The notes below the pieces were generated by a model. That model saw only the letters and a list, made by a program, of their open reading frames with translations. It had not been told where the DNA came from and did not search any database. From a virus: DNA of 29,168 nt. This document shows positions 6,223 through 12,433 of the stretch, in pieces (the first letter of the stretch is position 1; the number at the start of each line of letters is the position of its first letter). The stretch covers positions 1 through 29,168 of IMG/VR virus record IMGVR_UViG_3300020215_000119. The stretch is one strand, 5' to 3'. A program made the translations under genes and the position numbers.

Positions 6223-6612
6223 ATGAAGACGAACCACCTACCGAGTACCGAATGGAGCGAGACGTTTCTTCAGGGGATGCTCGACCGCATGGCGATCAGC
6301 TTCCACAAGTACGGAGCTGTTGCAGATGCTTACCCGCACAAGTACGACGCCATCGGGTCGATGCGAGATCGGCTGCAACTCTACATCCGCGGCGACGAGA
6401 AGAAGGGTATCAAACCTGGCAACACAGAATATCTGATGGATGCCGCCAACTTCCTGATGATCGAGGCCATGCATCCACGCCATGAAAGCGCACACTTTGA
6501 AGGCACCGATGAAACGGGCTCGCCAGGTCGGCGCAATCTTGACACGGGGCGCAGTGATCATCGGCATAACATGGAGGAATCGGGCGGCTTGTGGGTTCCT
6601 GGTGCACGTTAG
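6223..6612 (+). CDS. Conserved phage protein of unknown function (AYPHKYDAI family)
   Basis: The protein is 129 residues. Residues 8-100 match a small conserved protein widespread in phages: EWSETFLQGMLDRMAISFHK, KYGAVADAYPHKYDAIGSM, RLQLYIRG, GNTEYLMDAANFLMIE and the end motif HFEGTDETGSPGR. The helical, acidic pattern resembles MazG-like or dUTPase-like all-alpha nucleotide pyrophosphohydrolases, but the metal-binding EExxE signature is not clear, so the enzyme call is not made. A strong GGAGGAG precedes the ATG. About 27 residues after SPGR look less conserved and may be variable. Confidence 0.75.
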   Translation: MKTNHLPSTEWSETFLQGMLDRMAISFHKYGAVADAYPHKYDAIGSMRDRLQLYIRGDEKKGIKPGNTEYLMDAANFLMIEAMHPRHESAHFEGTDETGSPGRRNLDTGRSDHRHNMEESGGLWVPGAR

Positions 6613-6641
6613 TCGGCATCCCAACCGCAGAGGAGCAGTAG

Positions 6642-6842
6642 ATGATCAAGCTAGGTGCGATGGTTTTCTTGTTCGGCGCGGCATTGGCGTTGGCGTCGAT
6701 GTTTTTCGCGCTCGCGCACGTGCCGTTTGGCTTTGACCTACCCGGCCCGCGCGGATTGCTCGGCAAGGCGGCTGTTTGTGGTCTAGGTCTGATGCTGATG
6801 GGTGGCGTTACGGCAGTGCTGTCGGGGCTGCGAGAACTATGA
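6642..6842 (+). CDS. Small two-pass membrane protein, 66 residues
   Basis: GAGGAG lies seven bases before the ATG. The product has two hydrophobic segments, about residues 4-27 (AMVFLFGAALALASMFFALA) and 42-62 (AAVCGLGLMLMGGVTAVLSG), joined by a short Pro/Gly loop (DLPGPRG). Both ends are short. Size and topology would suit a holin or an inner-membrane exclusion protein, but no lysis genes are next to it. Family unknown. Confidence 0.65.
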   Translation: MIKLGAMVFLFGAALALASMFFALAHVPFGFDLPGPRGLLGKAAVCGLGLMLMGGVTAVLSGLREL

Positions 6843-6870
6843 GCCCACCCCCAACCCCCGCACAGGAGGG
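6842..6870 (+). repeat. 29-bp direct repeat, copy 1 (ribosome-site cassette)
   Basis: This 29-base C-rich block, ending in CACAGGAGGG, is identical to 7176-7204. Each copy sits in the gap between two genes, begins at or just after a stop codon and supplies the Shine-Dalgarno for the next ATG (6877 here). The 10-base core CACAGGAGGG also occurs at 7704-7713. Confidence 0.9.
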
Positions 6871-6876
6871 GATGAA

Positions 6877-7170
6877 ATGAAGTATCGTTATCTCGTGATC
6901 GGGCCAGACCCAAACGGGGGAGAGCAAGTCAGGTTCGCCAAGGACTGGGATGCAGTGAACGGGATCTTTGCTGGCACAAAGGACTACAACCCAATCTGGG
7001 ACGGGAAGCAGAGGTTTCTGAAGGAGGGCGATGTTCAAAAAGATGACGAGGGCACGGGTTACGCAATGCTGGATTGGGACAAGGACGGCACCGCGAAGGT
7101 CATGGTGCTGGAAATCAAGGCTATCGTAATTCCGAAGCCCAAGCAGTTTGTGACGAAGTTTGAGCCGTGA
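6877..7170 (+). CDS. Hypothetical protein, 97 residues
   Basis: The ATG at 6877 follows the AGGAGGGG of the repeat cassette. The product looks like a small alpha/beta or all-beta protein: KYRYLVIGPDP, RFAKDWDAVNGIF, AMLDWDKDGTAKVMVLEIKAIV. No catalytic motif or signal peptide is seen. The preferred start removes a cysteine-containing upstream extension that would overlap the membrane gene. Family not recognised. Confidence 0.6.
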   Translation: MKYRYLVIGPDPNGGEQVRFAKDWDAVNGIFAGTKDYNPIWDGKQRFLKEGDVQKDDEGTGYAMLDWDKDGTAKVMVLEIKAIVIPKPKQFVTKFEP

Positions 7171-7175
7171 TCCCC

Positions 7176-7204
7176 AGCCCACCCCCAACCCCCGCACAGG
7201 AGGG
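7176..7204 (+). repeat. 29-bp direct repeat, copy 2 (ribosome-site cassette)
   Basis: Identical over 29 bases to 6842-6870. It begins five bases after the stop of the 97-residue gene and provides the GGAGGG ribosome site for ATG 7209. Two identical gaps around one gene suggest duplication or recombination-mediated insertion of the gene between them. Confidence 0.9.
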
Positions 7205-7208
7205 CTAG

Positions 7209-7427
7209 ATGGATAATGAGCATTTCTCGGAGATGACCAAGGCAATTGAGCATGCGGCGCTTGAGGCAACGATGCTGAATGGCACCGCATGGGGAGGGTT
7301 CAGGGTGGATGTGTTCATGAATGCTTTGGCGATTACGGGATACGAGGTTGTTCCGGCGTACCGTGCGGAAGTGCTCAGTGATGAAACCGGTCGCCCGATA
7401 GCAATAAATACGAGGCCGGTGAGATGA
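7209..7427 (+). CDS. Hypothetical protein, 72 residues
   Basis: It uses the ribosome site of the second repeat cassette. The sequence starts with an acidic helix (MDNEHFSEMTKAIEHAALEA), then WGGFRVDVFMNALAITGYEVVPAYRAEV, with a beta-like end. It overlaps the next gene by ATGA. No recognised family; a small protein of the early or middle region. Confidence 0.6.
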   Translation: MDNEHFSEMTKAIEHAALEATMLNGTAWGGFRVDVFMNALAITGYEVVPAYRAEVLSDETGRPIAINTRPVR

Positions 7428-7720
7428 GCAGACGACTGAATAATTTGCGGAGACGCGTGAAGCGATCGAGGCGATTCATGGTCAACACCTGCCCGGCGTC
7501 CCGGCATCTGCACATGATGGCGGAGGCCCTGGCATCTGGGCGCAAGTATCACATGCTGAACGAAGAGCCACAGCACTGCGCCGAGACCATGCTGAGCGTT
7601 CTGCATTCGCTTTGGACGCTGCGGACTGAAACCGGATGGCCCAGCAAGAAGACCAAGCGCAGGTGGGACCGGGCCTCTGAGGCATTAGCCAAGCGGCGGG
7701 CCACACAGGAGGGCCGGTGA
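7424..7720 (+). CDS. Basic hypothetical protein, 98 residues
   Basis: The start is in an ATGA overlap. The N-terminus is very basic (SRRLNNLRRRVKRSRRF), the middle is helical (AETMLSVLHSLWTLRTE), and the end is basic (KKTKRRWDRASEALAKRR). There are two cysteines without a metal pattern. The basic tails suggest nucleic-acid association, which is inference only. The last bases carry the CACAGGAGGG ribosome motif for the following gene. Confidence 0.55.
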   Translation: MSRRLNNLRRRVKRSRRFMVNTCPASRHLHMMAEALASGRKYHMLNEEPQHCAETMLSVLHSLWTLRTETGWPSKKTKRRWDRASEALAKRRATQEGR

Positions 7721-7721
7721 G

Positions 7722-7931
7722 ATGAGCGAGACGTTCGGCATTACCTCTCTGCGAGAGGCCATCCAGCGCAAGGAATTGCAGGCTAACGAATGTCGGTATG
7801 AACTAGCCAAGTGCGATAACGAGATTGCATCACAGAAGCGCTTCAAGGAGACCATCAGCTTTAACCTCAAGAACCATGAGCGCGAGCTAGCCGAAATGCG
7901 GGCTGATTTGGAAAAGCTGACAGCGCGATGA
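7722..7931 (+). CDS. Coiled-coil protein, 69 residues
   Basis: GGAGGG lies upstream and the gene begins one base after the previous stop. After about ten residues the whole chain is a charged helix (REAIQRKELQANECRYELAK and on to RELAEMRADLEKLTAR) with heptad-like Leu/Ala spacing, so it should form a coiled-coil dimer or bundle. No membrane segment. Family unknown. Confidence 0.6.
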   Translation: MSETFGITSLREAIQRKELQANECRYELAKCDNEIASQKRFKETISFNLKNHERELAEMRADLEKLTAR

Positions 7932-7967
7932 CCCCCACTGACACCCCACCTCTGTGAAGGACTCTCA

Positions 7968-8387
7968 ATGAGCCGCCGATACGTTAACCGCGAGGAGCGG
8001 GTTGAGCCGACACCGGAAACATTGGCGAAGCTCTGTCCTCCCGTATGGCAGACCTACCCCAACGAGCTGGTGAACGCCGCAAAGGAAATTGAAGCGGCGA
8101 TAGACCTGATCGCAGGGCACCTGAAGATGCGCGCCAGTGATTTCTACTGGATGGACAAAGCCACGGAGAGACCGGACTTCACAGAAGGCCAGCAGAAGCT
8201 CATATGGCGCTACAGGCGTTGGTGTGAGGCAATGAGGCAGGACAGGCAGCACATCGGGTACATCATCGGGATTCTAGCCATGGATCACCCCATAACCTTT
8301 GAGGGGCTGCTGAGATCTGCCTTGGTCTTGTACGACAAGGTGAACTATCGGACCCGCAGCAAACGCTTGCATTTGGTCAAGGGATAG
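7968..8387 (+). CDS. Hypothetical helical protein, 139 residues
   Basis: GAAGGA precedes the ATG at 7968. The product is mostly helical: TPETLAKLCPPVWQTYP, then ELVNAAKEIEAAIDLIAGHL, then a Trp-rich LIWRYRRWCEAMRQDRQH and a hydrophobic helix HIGYIIGILAMDHPITFEGLL. It is the last gene before the terminator at 8429-8460. No family is recognised and there is no signal peptide or catalytic motif. Confidence 0.6.
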   Translation: MSRRYVNREERVEPTPETLAKLCPPVWQTYPNELVNAAKEIEAAIDLIAGHLKMRASDFYWMDKATERPDFTEGQQKLIWRYRRWCEAMRQDRQHIGYIIGILAMDHPITFEGLLRSALVLYDKVNYRTRSKRLHLVKG

Positions 8388-8428
8388 GGTATTTACATGG
8401 TTCGGAGCCTAAATCAGGTGTGCAATCG

Positions 8429-8460
8429 ACCCGTCAGACGGATGGACTCTGGCGGGTTTT
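8429..8460 (+). terminator. Intrinsic terminator closing the early/middle gene run
   Basis: ACCCGTCAG (8429-8437) pairs with CTGGCGGGT (8449-8457) as nine base pairs, one of them G-T, around an 11-base loop. TTTT follows at 8457-8460. It lies 42 bases after a stop codon. This is a conventional Rho-independent terminator and marks the border between the small-gene region and the packaging region. Confidence 0.75.
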
Positions 8461-8485
8461 CGATTCTCCATTCTTGCTGAGCAAA

Positions 8486-8665
8486 ATGGACTCTAAGCCC
8501 CTCAAGCTCGATGAGGCCACAGGCGAGAACCTGATCATAGAGGCCCTGCCTGCTGGCGGTGTCCAGGTGATTGTGAATTCAGGGTATGACGGCGCAGCGA
8601 TCTGCCTAACCCCAGACAAGGCTAGGCTCCTCCGTGACTGGCTAAACGAGAACCTGAAGGACTGA
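8486..8665 (+). CDS. Hypothetical protein, 59 residues
   Basis: ATG 8486 is chosen over an in-frame GTG at 8420 because the terminator hairpin lies between them. The ribosome site is weak. The 59 residues look like a compact beta protein (NLIIEALPAGGVQVIVNSG, DGAAICLTPDKARLLRDWL), a pattern often seen in short phage proteins of unknown role. The stop overlaps the next start (TGATG). Confidence 0.55.
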   Translation: MDSKPLKLDEATGENLIIEALPAGGVQVIVNSGYDGAAICLTPDKARLLRDWLNENLKD

Positions 8666-9099
8666 TGGAAGATCGATTTGGTGTTGCGCTCGCGATGTCG
8701 GAATGGTTTGCGGCCCGGCACGAGCCCAAAAAGAGCGCCGAGCCAGACACGATCTATGTGATCGGAGACGAACTGCCAACCGTTAAAATTGGCATCAGCT
8801 GCAATCCCAAGCATCGGCTATCACAACTTAAATGCCAAAGCGGCCGGCCGGGCCTCGGGTTTCTGTTCTTGAACGACTGCGGCGCGTTGGCCAGGAGGGT
8901 TGAGGCCGACATCCACGAGCAGCTGAAGACCGCCAGAGTGTTGGGTGAGTGGTTCAATATCGATCACGAGGTCGCCGTCAGAACCACAATCAAGACCATC
9001 AGGCGCATTGTGCGACAGGCTAAGAATGAGCGAAAAGAAAAGAACGATCGCCAGAGAGCCGAGAGAGAGCAATCGGCCCCTGACCAAACAGCAGCTTGA
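8665..9099 (+). CDS. GIY-YIG superfamily protein (T5orf172/MUG113-like)
   Basis: The protein is 144 residues. Residues 30-100 fit the T5orf172/MUG113 branch of the GIY-YIG nuclease fold: YVIG (31-34) in place of GIY, KIGIS (41-45) in place of YIG, the helix with R51 (HRLSQLK), E80 in RRVEADIHEQL, and GEWFNI (94-99). The C-terminal 40 residues are a charged helix. Members may nick DNA; some are inactive. It overlaps terS by 74 bases in a different frame. A nuclease next to the terminase could be a packaging helper or a homing-type passenger. Confidence 0.8.
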   Translation: MEDRFGVALAMSEWFAARHEPKKSAEPDTIYVIGDELPTVKIGISCNPKHRLSQLKCQSGRPGLGFLFLNDCGALARRVEADIHEQLKTARVLGEWFNIDHEVAVRTTIKTIRRIVRQAKNERKEKNDRQRAEREQSAPDQTAA

Positions 9100-9547
9100 T
9101 TTCATCGCCGCCTATATCGAAACCGGCAACGGCTGCGAGTCATTGCGCAGGGCCTATCCCAAGGCAGCTAAATGGAAATCCATTGCTCAGAGAGTCAGGG
9201 CCAGCGAGCTGTTGGACGATCCCAGGATCGAGAAAGCAATAGCGGCCCATAGGGCCAAGGCCGCACGTAACACTGTCGTGACGCTTGAGGAGCTGATTGA
9301 CGAGTGTAATGAGGCTAGGGACATTGCAAGAGCCGAACAGAACGCCCCCGCGCTCGTGGCCGCAGTCCAGCTGAAGGCCAGGCTCGCCGGCAAGCTGACC
9401 GACAAGGTGCAGCAGGAAGTGACTATGGTTGGCCCGGCTGATCTCAAGCCTGATCTGTCCAATCTGCGCCGTGCTGCTGTCGCTGCTGCAGCAGAGTCCA
9501 CCGATAATTCAGGACCAGAAGCCCAATCACCGTCCGCAATCCACTAA
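9026..9547 (+). CDS. terS: Terminase small subunit
   Basis: The protein is 173 residues. It should recognise phage DNA and load the large subunit to start packaging. The pattern is that of the Terminase_2 family: LTKQQLDFIAAYIETGNGCESLRRAYP (HTH region, about residues 19-45), then ASELLDDPRIEKAIAAHRAK, and a helical oligomerisation part with VVTLEELIDECNEAR ... LKARLAGKLTDKV. The C-terminus is Ala/Pro-rich and probably flexible. ATG 9026 is chosen because upstream in-frame sequence lies within the GIY-YIG gene and looks off-frame. terL follows after an unusually long gap. Confidence 0.88.
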   Translation: MSEKKRTIAREPRESNRPLTKQQLDFIAAYIETGNGCESLRRAYPKAAKWKSIAQRVRASELLDDPRIEKAIAAHRAKAARNTVVTLEELIDECNEARDIARAEQNAPALVAAVQLKARLAGKLTDKVQQEVTMVGPADLKPDLSNLRRAAVAAAAESTDNSGPEAQSPSAIH

Positions 9548-9564
9548 CCCATTGAACGGGTTAG
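9544..9564 (+). terminator. 7-bp hairpin overlapping the terS stop codon
   Basis: CTAACCC (9544-9550) pairs with GGGTTAG (9558-9564) around a 7-base loop, and the TAA stop of terS lies in the left arm. CAAGTCCATTTT follows, so the T-run is displaced by eight bases. It could be a weak terminator or an mRNA 3' end that lowers readthrough toward terL. Confidence 0.4.
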
Positions 9565-9986
9565 CAAGTCCATTTTCCATAATTGTGAATTATGCGAATG
9601 GGCAGTGGTGCTGACTGGGGCGGCGGCAGGGGTAAGCGGGCCGATCGAGAAGGCCGTCCCCGTCCGAGAAAGCATGCTTAGAGTTCTCATGCCGAGCGTG
9701 AGCGGGAACCTATCCCCTAGCTGGCGACACACTTTAGGGTCCCCATCCACCCACTACTGGTTGATCTGGGACTCCGACAAACCGCCCCATACCCTGGGGT
9801 TTTACGTATCGTGGGTTGAATATCGAGAGTGGTGCGGTTCAATTCCGCCTCGCTGACCGAGATCAGGTGAGCAAAAGAGGGTTCGAGTCCCAGCCCTACG
9901 GGGAAGCGGAGCCGGCACGGACGCCGGGGTCTGGCAGCCGGGAATAGACCGGCACATTTCACGGGTCCCATCTCCACCACCCTTGC
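9548..9986. other. 439-base gene-free region between terS and terL with RNA-like structure
   Basis: No credible gene is present. Structured elements in order are the terS-stop hairpin, the 9578-9594 palindrome, GTTCTC/GGGAAC (about 9682-9709), CCCC/GGGG followed by TTTT (9785-9803), and a two-part stem CGAG+GCGG / CCGC+CTCG (9824-9852) with a 7-base TTCAATT loop that looks like a tRNA T-arm. A GGGTTCGAGTCCC motif follows near 9880-9892, then CCGGC/GCCGG (9912-9927), GGTCT/AGACC (9928-9950) and a CTCCACCA at about 9971-9978. No complete tRNA or tmRNA fold could be made. Candidate roles are a pac site, a structured RNA, or the remnant of RNA genes. Confidence 0.5.
9578..9594. promoter_or_regulatory. 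17-bp AT-rich palindrome, operator-like
   Basis: CATAATT-GTG-AATTATG is a perfect 7-bp inverted repeat with a 3-base spacer in an otherwise GC-rich gene-free gap. The size and symmetry fit a binding site for a dimeric regulator. CATAAT also resembles a -10 element, but the nearest -35-like sequence (TTGAAC, 9552-9557) is 20 bases away, which is too far for a confident promoter. Confidence 0.45.
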
Positions 9987-10067
9987 ATGGAACGATCCAT
10001 GACGAAGCCCCGCACTCGTGAAGAGGAAGAGCGGATGGGTGTCATCTGGAGTCCGCCTCCGAAGTGA
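9987..10067 (+). CDS. Possible 26-residue leader ORF coupled to terL
   Basis: ATG 9987 (or 9999) to TGA 10065-10067 encodes a short charged peptide (TKPRTREEEERMGVIWSPPPK at its end). Its stop overlaps the GTG start of terL as GTGA, the coupling seen elsewhere in this genome. It could supply translational coupling for terL, which has no strong Shine-Dalgarno of its own. The start is uncertain and the peptide may have no function itself. Confidence 0.4.
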   Translation: MERSMTKPRTREEEERMGVIWSPPPK

Positions 10068-11638
10068 CCCACCTCCCCGCTGGTGACGTTGAATGGCTTC
10101 AGAACGAGGCTACGCGGGAAGAGGCGCATCGGTACTACGACGCCCTATGGGATGCCTGTAAGGGGACTCAGTGGGCACCTATTGCGGAGCTGGGCAGGGC
10201 TGATCGGTACTTTCTCCTGACCTGGTTGTGCGGAAGAAGGGACGCCGCGGACCGGGATTGGATTTACCAGAGGTGTCGGGAGGTCGAGAAAGACCCTGAC
10301 GGGTATTTGGACCTCTGGGCGCGTGAGCACTACAAGTCCACGATCATCACCTTCGCGGGGATAATCCAGGACATCCTCAAGAACCCCGAAGTGACGATTG
10401 GCTTGTTTTCGTACAACGCGACCAACGCTCGGAAGTTTGCTTCCCAGGTGAAGAGGGAGTTCGAGAGCAACGGTCGTTTGAAGGCTGCTTATCCCGATGT
10501 CTTGTTTGACAAGCCCGAGAAACAGTCTCCGATCTGGAGTGAAGAGAAGGGCATTGTCGTCAAGCGCAAGGGAAATCCTAAGGAAGCGACTTTAACCCCC
10601 CATGGTTTGATCGAGGGTCTTCCCGCCGGCCCCCACTACGACCTGAGGTACTACGACGACATCATTACGGAGAACGAGGTTACGTCTCCGGAGATGATGG
10701 AAAAAGCCATGCACATGTGGCGGCAGTCCCAGAACCTGGGAAAAGAGGGTGGGAAGCAGAGACACGCCGGTACGATTTACCACTTCAACGACCCGCACGC
10801 GATCATGCGCCGGGACAATCTTCTGAAGACCAGAGTCTATCCAGCTACGATCGATGGTACACCCACGGGGAAACCCGTCCTGGTAAGTCCAGAGTACATG
10901 GCCGAGAAATACCAGCTGCTCGGGCCATACGTTTTTAGTGCCCAATGGCTGTTGAATCCCGTCGCTGATGAGGCACAGGGCTTCAAGAAGGAATGGGTCA
11001 AGTACTGGACTCCCGACAATTGGGAGAGTCTGAACCGATACATTTTATGCGACCCCGCGAACGAGAAGAAGAAGCACAGTGACTACACCGTCTTCTGGGT
11101 CGTTGGACTCGGAGCTGATCGAAACTACTATGTCATCGACTGTGTTCGGGACCGACTTAACCTCACTGAGCGGGCAGATGCCCTCTTTGCCCTGCATCAG
11201 AAGTACCGCCCACTTGGAGTGGGATACGAGAAGTATGGGATACAGGCTGATATTGAGCACTTCGAGGACCGCCAGCGCCGCGAAAATTACAGATTTGGCA
11301 TCACTCCTCTTGGCGGGAATGTCCGGAAGGAAGACAGAATCCGGGCAATGATCCCCGCCTTTCAACAAGGAAGGATGTGGTTCCCCGAGTGCGTGATGTA
11401 CCGGGGGAAGGATGGGAGGAACCTCGATCTCATCCGGACGTTCATCGAACAGGAGATGATCGCGTTCCCCGTCTCGGTCCATGACGATATGTTGGACAGT
11501 TTGGCTCGTGTCTTCGATGCGGAACTCGGGGTGATCTGGCCGAAGACCTCCAGCCGGATCTCAAAAGCGGACGGAAAGAAAGATGCCTGGGAACGAAAGA
11601 GCGGTTCCACGTCCGGTACGTGGATGAGCCAATGGTGA
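10064..11638 (+). CDS. terL: Terminase large subunit (packaging ATPase and nuclease)
   Basis: The protein is 524 residues, a normal TerL length. The N-terminal ATPase has a deviant Walker A at residues 86-93 (AREHYKST), Walker B LRYYDD at 194-199 and the coupling region after it. The C-terminal RNase H-like nuclease shows D330 in ILCDPA, D340 in SDYT and the late HDDMLD motif at 474-479. It pumps DNA into the prohead through the portal and cuts the concatemer. The start is GTG 10064 in a GTGA overlap with a short leader ORF; the next genes follow closely, so it leads the packaging/head operon. Confidence 0.95.
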   Translation: MTHLPAGDVEWLQNEATREEAHRYYDALWDACKGTQWAPIAELGRADRYFLLTWLCGRRDAADRDWIYQRCREVEKDPDGYLDLWAREHYKSTIITFAGIIQDILKNPEVTIGLFSYNATNARKFASQVKREFESNGRLKAAYPDVLFDKPEKQSPIWSEEKGIVVKRKGNPKEATLTPHGLIEGLPAGPHYDLRYYDDIITENEVTSPEMMEKAMHMWRQSQNLGKEGGKQRHAGTIYHFNDPHAIMRRDNLLKTRVYPATIDGTPTGKPVLVSPEYMAEKYQLLGPYVFSAQWLLNPVADEAQGFKKEWVKYWTPDNWESLNRYILCDPANEKKKHSDYTVFWVVGLGADRNYYVIDCVRDRLNLTERADALFALHQKYRPLGVGYEKYGIQADIEHFEDRQRRENYRFGITPLGGNVRKEDRIRAMIPAFQQGRMWFPECVMYRGKDGRNLDLIRTFIEQEMIAFPVSVHDDMLDSLARVFDAELGVIWPKTSSRISKADGKKDAWERKSGSTSGTWMSQW

Positions 11639-11645
11639 GGATGGA

Positions 11646-12056
11646 ATGAAGGTTAAGCGCAGAGGTTTCTTGGCGCTGTTTGGCGCCGTTACCGCGGCTC
11701 CGGCTGCGGCGCATGCGAAGATCATGGACTACCTCGCGGACAAGCGAAAGCACGTCGAGCACGGTTACTATGGCGATTTTGCCGAAATCCTGTCGCGCTT
11801 TGAGCGCGAGTTCGGCGCAGAGCACATCCGGTTTGAACTGTTCGACATGAGTGAAAAGCTCGGGATTGCTTACCGGGTCAATCCTGAAGGCGGCGGGTTG
11901 CGCATCGCGTATTGTTTCAAGCACGACGCCGGAATGGCCGAAGCTGACAAGGCCATCAATCATCTCCGAGAATGGATCAAGAACCCCGTGTGCCCTCCGG
12001 GAGTGCCGGAGAGGCACGTTCTTGTGGGCAATGAGATCAGCGCAGAGCTTCTATAG
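11646..12056 (+). CDS. Protein with a Tat-like signal sequence, unknown function
   Basis: This 136-residue protein begins with KRRGFLAL (residues 4-11), a twin-arginine motif, followed by a short hydrophobic stretch (LFGAVTAAPAAAHA) with an A-x-A site near residues 21-24. That would send it folded to the periplasm, odd for a gene between terL and the portal. The mature part is alpha/beta (EILSRFEREFGAEHIRFELFD, GIAYRVNPEGGGLRIAYCF) with no known catalytic motif. The ribosome site is GAGGATGGA. It may alternatively be an uncleaved membrane-anchored protein. Confidence 0.6.
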   Translation: MKVKRRGFLALFGAVTAAPAAAHAKIMDYLADKRKHVEHGYYGDFAEILSRFEREFGAEHIRFELFDMSEKLGIAYRVNPEGGGLRIAYCFKHDAGMAEADKAINHLREWIKNPVCPPGVPERHVLVGNEISAELL

Positions 12057-12068
12057 AAAGGAACTACC

Positions 12069-12299
12069 ATGGGTACCAGTTCTAAAATCTCCGGCCCCGG
12101 TCTGAAGGGCCTGGCGAAGAGCGAAAATCGCGTCCAGACCGCCGAGACCAACACTCTTGGGGGTGGAGTCGGAATGCATGGTGGCGGACCTCGGAAGAAC
12201 GCCAACGCCGGCACCGACTACCGCGATGCCGGGAGTCATTCGATCAAGGCGAAGGACCGCCGAATCTCGAACGCGCCGACGAACTACAAGGGTTCGTGA
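12069..12299 (+). CDS. Gly/Asn-rich small protein, 76 residues
   Basis: AAGGA precedes the ATG. The sequence is low in hydrophobic residues and rich in Gly, Lys, Asn and Ser (SSKISGPGLKGLAKSENR, GGGVGMHGGGPRKNANAG), so it is likely disordered. Such small basic proteins between terL and portal are common in podoviruses but have no assigned role. The stop overlaps the next start. Confidence 0.6.
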   Translation: MGTSSKISGPGLKGLAKSENRVQTAETNTLGGGVGMHGGGPRKNANAGTDYRDAGSHSIKAKDRRISNAPTNYKGS

Positions 12300-12433
12300 T
12301 GTCTGAGACGGAACTAAGAACTCTTGCCCTGCAGATGGCTATCGACTACTGGCGCGGCCAGGTGTCGGCAATGACCGTCGTTCTGGATACCGCCAAGCAT
12401 TTTGAAAAGTTCCTGCGAGGCGAGAATGACTGA
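12299..12433 (+). CDS. 44-residue helical protein
   Basis: This ORF begins in a TGATG overlap at 12299 and ends at 12433, overlapping the next gene's ATG by eight bases. The 44 residues form one amphipathic helix (LRTLALQMAIDYWRGQVSAM, then VVLDTAKHFEKFLRGE). No family is recognised. The two tight overlaps support translation. Confidence 0.55.
   Translation: MSETELRTLALQMAIDYWRGQVSAMTVVLDTAKHFEKFLRGEND

Noticed and set aside
5846-6226. 126-codon forward frame ending in an ATGA overlap with the 6223 gene
   Set aside because: The junction is attractive, but the sequence is Arg/Pro-rich with off-frame character and no strong ribosome site; it is more likely a shadow in a noncoding stretch.
6539-6566. 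TTGACA followed by CATAAC as a promoter for the 6642 membrane gene
   Set aside because: The spacer is about 20 bases and the -10 matches only 4 of 6, and the site lies inside a coding gene.
6482-6736. 84-codon forward frame overlapping 6223-6612 and 6642-6842
   Set aside because: It overlaps two better supported genes and its second half is an Arg/Val-rich shadow of the membrane protein.
8420-8485. Upstream GTG extension of the 59-residue gene
   Set aside because: The extension would be read through an intrinsic terminator hairpin and adds sequence without coding character.
9605-9856. 83-codon forward frame in the terS-terL gap
   Set aside because: It has no ribosome site or protein-like pattern, and it crosses the hairpins that better explain the region.
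9785-9980. tRNA or tmRNA gene suggested by GGTTCAATTCC, GGGTTCGAGTCCC and CTCCACCA
   Set aside because: The T-arm-like pieces could not be joined with a matching acceptor stem, D-arm and anticodon arm; for example, no GGAGATG partner for CATCTCC lies upstream. It is kept only as an RNA-structure finding.
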